A stretch of 64,000 nucleotides of DNA from Mycobacteroides chelonae CCUG 47445 (GTDB lineage Bacteria > Actinomycetota > Actinomycetes > Mycobacteriales > Mycobacteriaceae). The first letter of the stretch is position 1. Each line of letters starts with the position of its first letter. The position numbers and the translations under genes were made by a program. Of the stretch, positions 57,808 to 64,000 are shown piece by piece. A model generated the notes under the pieces. That model was not told the origin of the DNA. It saw only the letters and a list, made by a program, of their open reading frames with translations, and did no database searches. The stretch is from assembly GCF_001632805.1 (NCBI RefSeq), contig NZ_CP007220.1, positions 3,224,001-3,288,000 of the forward strand, in the 5' to 3' direction.

Positions 57808-59049
57808 GTGTCCAGGGATTTTGACCGGATATGGGGCGCAGTCGCCGGAGTGGCGATCTTGACTGGAGCCTTGGTCGGGTGTGCCTCATCTCAATCGCCA
57901 CCGGACCGGGCGCAGATGAATTTTCAGGTGACTACGGATTCTCAGGGCACCTACGACGTACCGTCCCATTTGCCCGACGGCAATCGTGGCGATTTAGTCG
58001 CCTCGGCAGGCCAGGGCGCAGATATGAGCCTGGGGGCGTCGAATCGGATAACCCTTCTCTATCGCTCAGTGAATTCGCAGGGACATGATGTTGTTGTCAG
58101 TGGAGCTTTGCTGATACCACACGGGGAAGCACCCGCCGGAGGTTGGCCGCTGATTTCCTGGGCGCACGGAACGGTGGGCATCGCGGACCGCTGCGCACCC
58201 TCCCACTCCCCCACGTTGGGTGGCGAATTCAACGGGGAGTACGTGAAGTCGTTATTGAATGCGGGATACGCGGTCGCGGCCACCGATTACATCGGTTTAG
58301 GCACACCCGGTGACCATACGTACATGGGCGCCATCGACCAGGGTAATGCCGTGGCCGATATTGTTCCGGCCGTCCGGAAAATCTATCCCCATTTGTCTGA
58401 GAATTGGTTCGTTATCGGACACTCACAGGGTGGGGCGGCAGCACTGTCCGCCACACGTGCAGGCGACAAGGGCCAGCGGCCCAGCGGTCTTAAGGCCGTG
58501 ATCGCGATCGCCCCGGGCAACTCGGCGGAGACGGCGCTTCAGGCGGTGATTGATGGGACCGACACCGACCCCTTTGCTCCAGCTCTGGACCTCTTTGTCT
58601 TGATCGGCGCCGCCGCCGCTGATCAAAACATACATCTGGAGGAGATTTTATCGCCGCAAGGACAGAAAGTCGTCGACAAGGTGCGAAACAGTACGTGCCT
58701 AGCGGACCTACTGAATAACACAAGAAATCTGCCTGGAGCGGATATCTTTATTCATGACTCCCGAACAATTGCAGAGTTAAGTAAACGTCTGGGAGTATAT
58801 GGAAATCCGGACAACGGGCCCACTAATGGTCCCGTTTTGATCATTACCGGGGACGCCGACACCATCGTCCCCACTGCCGGCACACTAAAACTTATCGATA
58901 GTCTCCGTCGGCAAGGATCAGAAATTGACGACCTCGTCTTGCCCGGACAGGGCCACATACAACCCCTCTACGATTCCTTCTGTGCACAACAACGGTTCCT
59001 GGCAGCGCATGGCGGTCCGCCGGCACCACAAACCTGCCCACAACGCTAA
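57808..59049 (+). CDS. lipoprotein lipase, secretory LIP family
   Basis: A 413-residue exported lipase. AAGGAG at 57794-57799 favours GTG 57808 (SRDFDRIWGAVAGVAILTG); GTG at 57799 or 57805 are also in frame. Signal peptide with lipobox LVGCASS. The LIP-family body has YRSVNSQGHDVVVSGALLIP, GHSQGG nucleophile, GDADTIVP acid and GQGHIQP histidine. Probably a triacylglycerol or ester hydrolase in the envelope. Codon use is looser and AT-richer than neighbours. Adjacent to a convergent TetR gene; both lie between direct repeats, so likely acquired as a pair. Confidence 0.86.
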   Translation: MSRDFDRIWGAVAGVAILTGALVGCASSQSPPDRAQMNFQVTTDSQGTYDVPSHLPDGNRGDLVASAGQGADMSLGASNRITLLYRSVNSQGHDVVVSGALLIPHGEAPAGGWPLISWAHGTVGIADRCAPSHSPTLGGEFNGEYVKSLLNAGYAVAATDYIGLGTPGDHTYMGAIDQGNAVADIVPAVRKIYPHLSENWFVIGHSQGGAAALSATRAGDKGQRPSGLKAVIAIAPGNSAETALQAVIDGTDTDPFAPALDLFVLIGAAAADQNIHLEEILSPQGQKVVDKVRNSTCLADLLNNTRNLPGADIFIHDSRTIAELSKRLGVYGNPDNGPTNGPVLIITGDADTIVPTAGTLKLIDSLRRQGSEIDDLVLPGQGHIQPLYDSFCAQQRFLAAHGGPPAPQTCPQR

Positions 59050-59055
59050 ACAGGA

Positions 59056-59079
59056 CTGAGGCCAATGAGGGCCCCTCAG
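59056..59079. terminator. possible bidirectional terminator between lipase and TetR genes
   Basis: CTGAGG (59056-59061) pairs with CCTCAG (59074-59079) across a 12-base loop in the 46-base convergent gap. A second pairing TGAGGC/GCCTCA with 59093-59098 is possible. Stems are short and there is no T run. Confidence 0.35.
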
Positions 59080-59095
59080 AGAGGTTGCTGAAGCC

Positions 59096-59638
59096 TCACG
59101 GAATGTTCACGCCCTGCAGAATCAAACTGGTAATCATGTGGGAGAAGTCGCGGCGAGCGACCCTTCCACTCTGGATAGCCCAGGCCGCCCCGGCGACCAA
59201 GCTGAAGAAGGCTTCGGTAAGCCACACCGCCGTCAAATCGGTACGGAACTGACCGCCCTTTTGCCCCCGCGCAAACAACGCGGTGATCTGACCTTCAACA
59301 CCTGAAAAGCCATCAAGGGTCTCGGGAAGATCCAGATTCTGATACTGGGCATATATAAGAACCAGTTGGTCCGCTATCGGCTCACAGGCCCGGACCAGCC
59401 GCTCCAAGGCATCGGTCGCCGAACCCTCAGTCAACTGCGCTCCGGCCAACGCCGACTCCATATTGGTCATCGCCAGCACGGTCAATGCCTCTATCAATGC
59501 GGCTCGGCCTACAAAATGCCGATGAAGCGTCGCGCGACTCACTCCTACTGCCGCTGCGATCTCATCCATCGTCGCCGCGGGCTGTCTCCCCAAGAAGACG
59601 GCCGCCGCATGTAACAAGCTGTCACGACTCACAGCCAT
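59096..59638 (-). CDS. TetR/AcrR-family transcriptional regulator
   Basis: A 180-residue TetR regulator. N-terminal helix-turn-helix: TMDEIAAAVGVSRATLHRHFVGR near residues 23-47. The C-terminal ligand-binding part is helical (FFSLVAGAAWAIQSGR) with no recognisable ligand. Convergent with the lipase, which it may control. A perfect palindrome at 59671-59682, 33 bases upstream of its own start, suggests autoregulation. Carried within the repeat-flanked insert. Confidence 0.85.
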   Translation of the reverse strand: MAVSRDSLLHAAAVFLGRQPAATMDEIAAAVGVSRATLHRHFVGRAALIEALTVLAMTNMESALAGAQLTEGSATDALERLVRACEPIADQLVLIYAQYQNLDLPETLDGFSGVEGQITALFARGQKGGQFRTDLTAVWLTEAFFSLVAGAAWAIQSGRVARRDFSHMITSLILQGVNIP

Positions 59639-59670
59639 TGGCCCTCCCGGTTGCTCCGCGATTAGCGGTA

Positions 59671-59682
59671 TCGCATATGCGA
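59671..59682. promoter_or_regulatory. 12-base palindrome upstream of the TetR gene, possible operator
   Basis: TCGCATATGCGA is a perfect palindrome 33 bases upstream of the TetR start, a common place and size for a TetR-family operator. A half site TATGCGA occurs at 57643-57649 upstream of the lipase. Inference only. Confidence 0.5.
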
Positions 59683-59774
59683 CATGATCGTCTCATATTC
59701 GGCAGAGTTGACTTGATGCGCTGACGCTGGACCACGACCGAACGACACCGGAGTCGAAGTCGCGCGAACTGGAT

Positions 59775-59882
59775 GAATTCACCCTGGCGCCAGGAGCATC
59801 CAATATCGCCGTGATCGCGCGACGATCGAACTCATCGAGAAGCGCTGGCCGACTCCGCCGTCGAGGCGATCTGCCGCGCTGC
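59775..59882. repeat. direct repeat copy B, with oxidoreductase pseudogene remnant
   Basis: Partner of 57512-57620. On the plus strand it still reads EFTLAPGASNIAVI, a decayed copy of EFILVPGASDIAVI from the oxidoreductase, followed by a one-base deletion and loss of the stop (TAG to TGG). On the minus strand it is the functional 3' end of the cutinase. Weak similarity may extend leftward to about 59709. Confidence 0.8.
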
Positions 59883-60545
59883 GAAGTCGGCAGCCTGGTT
59901 GGTCATCCCGTTGTCTCCGTACGAACCGTGGGCGGCGTTGTCGCTGCCGTCCGCAGAGCAGATCGGGTCCTCGGGGACGCACATGTCGACCGTCTTGTCC
60001 GCGTACAGGTGCCCGATGTTGATCGGCGGAGCCGTGTTATCGATGCGCTGCAGGAATCCCGTGGACGGCTTACCAAACAGCGCTACCGCCGCCACGTGGT
60101 CGGCGACCTCGGGTGGCATCGGCCCGGTGATCCCCTCCGGCAGCTCGAACCCCGGGGGCACCGCGTCGGCGGTGGTGTAGGCGACGACCGCCGCACCCTG
60201 CGAGAATCCGCCCATCACGATCTTGGTGTTGGGACACCGCGCGGCAACGTCTTTGACCCGATTGCTCGCGTCGATCACACCTTCGGCCGCAGTCGCAAAG
60301 GCCAGGGACGCCGGATACTCGACGGGATAGACCTCCACCGACTTGCCCTTGGTCCGTGCGCGCAGCGCGGACACGAACGCTTCGCCGGTCCCACCGACGC
60401 CAGGCGGCTCAAAAGTGCCTCGTGCGAAGACGATCTCAACGTCGGGACACGCCGCAGCTGCCGCGGACGGCATACCGACGGGCGAACTAATGAGGGCGCA
60501 CATGACCACAATGGCAAGTAACCAGCCCCACCGAACTCTCTTCAT
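59832..60545 (-). CDS. secreted cutinase/cutinase-like esterase
   Basis: A 237-residue exported serine esterase of the cutinase family (culp in mycobacteria). The signal peptide runs to about residue 31 (SAAAA-ACPDVE). Motifs: VFARGTFEPPGVGGTGEAF, nucleophile GFSQGAAV, acid in CVPEDPICSADG and histidine in NAAHGSYGDN, with four conserved cysteines. It hydrolyses esters or phospholipids of the cell envelope or host. Its 3' end lies in direct repeat B. Confidence 0.92.
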   Translation of the reverse strand: MKRVRWGWLLAIVVMCALISSPVGMPSAAAAACPDVEIVFARGTFEPPGVGGTGEAFVSALRARTKGKSVEVYPVEYPASLAFATAAEGVIDASNRVKDVAARCPNTKIVMGGFSQGAAVVAYTTADAVPPGFELPEGITGPMPPEVADHVAAVALFGKPSTGFLQRIDNTAPPINIGHLYADKTVDMCVPEDPICSADGSDNAAHGSYGDNGMTNQAADFAARQIASTAESASASR

Positions 60546-60580
60546 TAACGACCACCACCTGTTCGGGCTTCAGTCCCTGT

Positions 60581-61306
60581 CTACCACAGATTCAACGGTT
60601 GTGGACAGGTCTGCGCTGCCTCACGGATGGCCTTGGCTGAACGCTCATCGAGCGAAAGATGGTATCCACGAACTACTTCCGCGAATTGCATGGAGTACTG
60701 GCACCAGAATGCTTTGTTAGGCGGCATCCAGTTCGCGGGCGGCTGATCGCCCTTGTCCTTGTTCGCCTGGCCCTGCACGGCGATGAGATTGGCGGGGTCA
60801 TTGGCAAAACGCCAACGCATGGAGGGTTGCCACTCACGTGCACCCATGTCCCATGCGTACGCCAAGGGAACAATGTGATCGATCTGGACGGCTTCACCGC
60901 TCTTCGGGCCACGGGCGAAGCCCACCATTGCTCCTGTGTAGGGATCGTGCAGCATTCCGGCACCGACTGCATTGGGGCATCTGCTGGTGTACACGAAGGT
61001 CTTGTCCGCCAGATCGCGGTTCAGGATGTCGTTGCGCGTGTCGCAGCCGTTGTGACCGCCCGGGGCATCGGTGTCATCGGACCACGCGTCGCCGAACTCA
61101 ACGCGCTGATAGTCCTTGCCGCGCACCCTCTTGGGCACCACCAATACCCCGGCCAGTGGATCGACACCCGGAGCCAGAGTCGGAATATTCGATTGCCCGG
61201 CAACAGCATTGGCGCGCTGCAGCCGATACCGGGCCGATACCTGATACGCCACCACCACTGCGATCGCCGCCGCGATAGCGACGACGAGAACGGTGCGATT
61301 CCTCAC
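60581..61306 (-). CDS. membrane-anchored HNH/DUF1524 family nuclease
   Basis: A 241-residue protein from GTG 61306 (RNRTVLVVAIAAAIAVVVAY) with one N-terminal helix, then a DUF1524/HNH domain: GCDTRNDILNRDL, catalytic VQIDHIVPLAYAWDMGA, and FANDPANLIAVQGQANKDKGD. The architecture suggests an exported nuclease, probably anchored outside the membrane. GTG overlaps the recG stop by four bases (GTGA). Function in the cell not known; family members include secreted DNases. Confidence 0.85.
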   Translation of the reverse strand: MRNRTVLVVAIAAAIAVVVAYQVSARYRLQRANAVAGQSNIPTLAPGVDPLAGVLVVPKRVRGKDYQRVEFGDAWSDDTDAPGGHNGCDTRNDILNRDLADKTFVYTSRCPNAVGAGMLHDPYTGAMVGFARGPKSGEAVQIDHIVPLAYAWDMGAREWQPSMRWRFANDPANLIAVQGQANKDKGDQPPANWMPPNKAFWCQYSMQFAEVVRGYHLSLDERSAKAIREAAQTCPQPLNLW

Positions 61307-63546
61307 GACTTGTCCAGGTACTCGATCTGGTCGGCGATCAGGAAGCGCCGCGCCATACCCGCCAGCGCCGGTTGGCTGGTCAATTCGGGATCCTCGGCGC
61401 ACGCCCGCACCGCCATATCCCGGGCGGTTTCAATCATGTCGCGATGATCCATCAGCGAAAGCAACCGCAGATTCACCGCGCGGCCGGATTGGTCGCGCCC
61501 CAGCACATCGCCCTCGCGGCGCTCCTCCAGGTCCAGCTCGGCCAGGGTGAATCCATCGAGAGTGTCCTGCACCGCGCGCAGCCGCCGACCCGCCGAACCT
61601 CCTGGGCTGCAAGGGCTTACCAAAAGGCACAGACCCTTGTTGCCGCCACGGCCCACACGACCGCGCAACTGGTGCAACTGGCTGATACCGAACCGATCCG
61701 CATCCATGATCAGCATCACGGTGGCATTGGGGACGTCCACACCGACCTCGATCACGGTGGTACAGACCAGAACATCGAGCTCACCCGCGTTGAATGCCGT
61801 CATGACAGCATCCTTCTGCTCCGATGGCAGCCGGCCGTGCAGCAGTCCGATGCGCAGCCCCGGAAGCAGCGAGCCGCGAATGGTCTCGTACAACTCGGTG
61901 ACGGGGACGGGCGGTGGGCGTTTCTCCTCGGCCTCGTCCGGGCCGCTGTCCTTGTCATCGGCATCGATCCGCGAGGCCACCACATAGGCCTGCCGCCCGG
62001 CAGCCACTTCCTCGGCGATCCGTTCCCAGCCGCGCGCCAGCCAGCCCGGCTTCTCGCGGGTGAACACCGCGGTGGTGGTGATGGGCTGGCGCCCGCGTGG
62101 CAGCTCCCGCAGTGTCGAAGTTTCCAGATCGCCGAACACGGTGAGCGCCACCGTGCGCGGGATCGGAGTGGCCGTCATCACCAGCAGGTGCGGCACAATG
62201 CCCTCGGGAGCCTTGGCCCGCAACCGATCCCGCTGCTCAACACCAAACCGGTGCTGTTCATCGACGACCACCAGACCCAGATTGTGGAAATCCACCGAGT
62301 CCTGCAACAACGCATGGGTTCCGATGACGATGCCGGCCAGTCCGGTCGCCACGTCGGCCTTGATCTGCTTCTTGAGCGCCGGTGACATCGAGCCGGTCAA
62401 CAGCGCGATGCTGGTCGCGTCGTCGGGAGCCCCCAACTCGCCTGCGGTGGCCAACGATCCGAGCATCGCACGCAGCGACCGGGCGTGTTGAACCGCGAGC
62501 ACCTCGGTAGGCGCCAAGAGGGCGCACTGGTACCCGGCGTCGATCGCCTGCATCATCGCGAGCAGCGCGACGATCGTCTTACCCGAGCCCACCTCACCCT
62601 GTAGCAGCCGGTTCATTGGCTTGACCCCGGTAAGATCGACACCGATCTCGGCGACAACCTGCTGTTGTCCCTCGGTGAGCTCGAAAGGCAATTGACTCAG
62701 TAGGTCATCCCGCAACTTGTTTTCGGCGGCCGGCATCGGCGGACCTGCCGACCCGAGATCGCTGCCGCGCCGGATGGCAAGCGCCAGCTGCAGACCCAGC
62801 GCTTCGTCGAATGCCAGACGCCTGCGCGCCTGCTTCTGTTCGGCGGCGTCCTCCGACATGTGAATCTTGCGCAGGGCTTCATCGAGGGACATCAGGCTGT
62901 GCTCTGCCAAAACAGCCTCGGGCAGCGCCTCGGGCACCGGGTCGAGCTGCGCCAGCACCTGGTCGATACAGCGGTAGATGTCCCAGCTTTCCAGATTCTT
63001 GGTTGCGGGATAAATGGGAAACACATTGCGCTGGAATGCCGAAATGGCCGTGGACGCATCCCGCGCGCTTCCGGCGATACCGCGTAGCGCGGTACTCCCC
63101 CGCGTCGTGGTGGTGCTCTCACCGAGCGCGGTTTCCAGCACCAGATAGTCGGGATGAGTCAGCTGGGGTTTACCCCGGAACTCCCCGACCGCTCCGGAGA
63201 GCATCACCCGGTTGCCCACCTCAAGATCACGTTTCACCTTGTGCGGATGAAAAAAGGTGGCCTGCACGGCATGTGGCGCGCTCCCCAGCATGACCGAGAG
63301 AAATTGTCCCTTGCGGTTGCGCATGCTCTTCAGCTCCGCCGAGGTGATGAACCCCACCAGCGTGGTGTGCTCACCGGGTTTGGCCCGCTCGCCGTCCTGC
63401 TCGTCGCGCAGGCTGAAGTCGGTGCTGTACCGGCGCGGGTAGTGATGGAGTAGATCCTCGACTGTCAGTAGGCCGAATTCGGCGTCGAGAACATCGGATG
63501 CCTTGTGTCCCAATACATGATCGAGACGATCGGAAAGTTGCGCCAT
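61303..63546 (-). CDS. recG: ATP-dependent DNA helicase RecG
   Basis: A 747-residue helicase that reverses stalled replication forks and resolves recombination junctions. N-terminal wedge/OB domain (DVLDAEFGLLTVEDLLHHYPRRY start); helicase motif I GEVGSGKTIVALLA, motif II DEQHRFG (DEQH), motif III LVMTATPIPRT, motif VI QLRGRVGRGGNKG. Complete and normal length. The stop overlaps the HNH gene; it lies 10 bases after the DAK-domain gene. Rv2973c equivalent. Confidence 0.96.
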   Translation of the reverse strand: MAQLSDRLDHVLGHKASDVLDAEFGLLTVEDLLHHYPRRYSTDFSLRDEQDGERAKPGEHTTLVGFITSAELKSMRNRKGQFLSVMLGSAPHAVQATFFHPHKVKRDLEVGNRVMLSGAVGEFRGKPQLTHPDYLVLETALGESTTTTRGSTALRGIAGSARDASTAISAFQRNVFPIYPATKNLESWDIYRCIDQVLAQLDPVPEALPEAVLAEHSLMSLDEALRKIHMSEDAAEQKQARRRLAFDEALGLQLALAIRRGSDLGSAGPPMPAAENKLRDDLLSQLPFELTEGQQQVVAEIGVDLTGVKPMNRLLQGEVGSGKTIVALLAMMQAIDAGYQCALLAPTEVLAVQHARSLRAMLGSLATAGELGAPDDATSIALLTGSMSPALKKQIKADVATGLAGIVIGTHALLQDSVDFHNLGLVVVDEQHRFGVEQRDRLRAKAPEGIVPHLLVMTATPIPRTVALTVFGDLETSTLRELPRGRQPITTTAVFTREKPGWLARGWERIAEEVAAGRQAYVVASRIDADDKDSGPDEAEEKRPPPVPVTELYETIRGSLLPGLRIGLLHGRLPSEQKDAVMTAFNAGELDVLVCTTVIEVGVDVPNATVMLIMDADRFGISQLHQLRGRVGRGGNKGLCLLVSPCSPGGSAGRRLRAVQDTLDGFTLAELDLEERREGDVLGRDQSGRAVNLRLLSLMDHRDMIETARDMAVRACAEDPELTSQPALAGMARRFLIADQIEYLDKS

Positions 63547-63556
63547 CTATACCCTG

Positions 63557-64000
63557 TCACTCCACGCCGATGTGAACGACATCGGTGTGTTGCCCGGTGC
63601 GGTAGATCATCACCTCGACACCGCCATGGTGCGATCGGGTGTGCTCGATCAGCGCCTCGGCAAGGGACTCATCCACCTGGTCCGACAGCAGGATCGTCAC
63701 CAGCTCTCCACCAGAGGACAACATGATGCTCACCAAAGCCTTTGTGGCATTAGCCACTTCGTGGTTCAAGACCAGTACCTCATCGCCGATGATGCCCATC
63801 GCATCTCCCGGCTCACAGGTTCCCGACCAGGTGAGAGCGCGCTCGGTGGCCACCCGCACCAGCCCGAATCGGGTGGCCCCGGCAGCACGCGCCATGGTGT
63901 AGCTGTCGTCAACAGCGATCCGCTCTGGATCGTGCACCGCCAATGCCGCCAACCCCTGCGCCATGGACGCCGAGGGCAACGGGATGACCGTGATCCCCCA
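63557..64000 (-). CDS. DAK/FakA-like protein, C-terminal part (cut by window end)
   Basis: The frame is open past 64000, so only the last 147 or so codons are seen. They read like the C-terminal domain of a DhaK/FakA-like (DAK2) protein, Rv2974c type: AALAVHDPERI, GDAMGIIGDEVLVLN and ELVTILLSDQVDES with VHIGVE at the end. Family members phosphorylate fatty acids or dihydroxyacetone-like substrates, but this end alone does not prove it. It lies 10 bases before recG, as in M. tuberculosis. Confidence 0.75.
   Translation of the reverse strand, partial: WGITVIPLPSASMAQGLAALAVHDPERIAVDDSYTMARAAGATRFGLVRVATERALTWSGTCEPGDAMGIIGDEVLVLNHEVANATKALVSIMLSSGGELVTILLSDQVDESLAEALIEHTRSHHGGVEVMIYRTGQHTDVVHIGVE

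Overview
The window reads as the chromosome of a nontuberculous mycobacterium, most likely a rapid grower of the Mycobacteroides abscessus/chelonae type. The order lppW-trmD-rimM-KH-rpsP, then dacB2, ffh, glnD-glnB-amt, ftsY, smc-acyP-osmC, mutM-rnc-DUF177-sepIVA, coaD, rsmD-pca-VKOR-DsbA-lipN and recG follows, with gaps and insertions, the Mycobacterium tuberculosis Rv2905 to Rv2974c block. Genes are GC-rich, GTG starts and 4-base stop/start overlaps are common, and several genes look leaderless. The species is an inference; no database could be searched. No tRNA, rRNA, CRISPR array, transposase or phage gene was seen.

Layout. 0-3.1 kb: lppW-like lipoprotein and the rpsP-KH-rimM-trmD operon. 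3.1-14.3 kb: an accessory-looking block of three tandem TIR-transmembrane-WD40 proteins (the first frameshifted), meeting tail to tail a membrane/Rossmann/RyR/PGDYG protein. 14.4-18.5 kb: SnoaL-like, thioesterase, flavin oxidoreductase, DacB2-type carboxypeptidase, small exported protein, amidohydrolase. 18.5-25.9 kb: signal recognition particle genes ffh and ftsY around the ammonium operon amt-glnB-glnD, which has a GlnR-type box. 25.8-29.3 kb: type 2 IPP isomerase, Mpt53/CcdA disulfide pair, a 37-residue metallothionein-like gene, an F420-type oxidoreductase. 29.3-34.0 kb: smc, acyP, osmC and a small exported protein sharing one palindromic start site with osmC. 34.0-41.8 kb: complete potassium locus kdpFABCDE with an extra small membrane ORF in front of kdpF. 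41.9-45.9 kb: mutM, rnc, DUF177, sepIVA, coaD, HdeD. 45.9-50.3 kb: lipoprotein, DUF4253, DUF2236 oxygenase (AT-richer), proline-rich exported protein, Tat-type dienelactone hydrolase lipoprotein. 50.3-57.6 kb: rsmD, pca, VKOR-DsbA, lipN, oxidoreductase. 57.6-60.5 kb: a lipase/TetR pair inserted between two formerly overlapping genes and flanked by an approximately 109-base direct repeat, then a cutinase. 60.6-64 kb: exported HNH nuclease, recG, and a DAK/FakA-like gene cut by the window edge.

Most interesting. The TIR block is the best candidate for an undescribed system. Each protein has a cytosolic TIR domain keeping the expected catalytic glutamate, one membrane segment, and 14 WD motifs (two seven-bladed propellers) ending in a tail with two conserved cysteines, a receptor-like layout. 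TIR copies 1 and 2 share a 494-base identical tract while their propellers have diverged, which suggests gene conversion of the effector with a diversifying sensor. The neighbouring RyR-domain protein is a possible but unproven reader of a TIR-made nucleotide signal. Also notable are the metallothionein-like gene, the insertion scar around the lipase/TetR pair, two CTGA stop/start overlaps implying CTG starts, and the shared TGACGTCA start palindrome.
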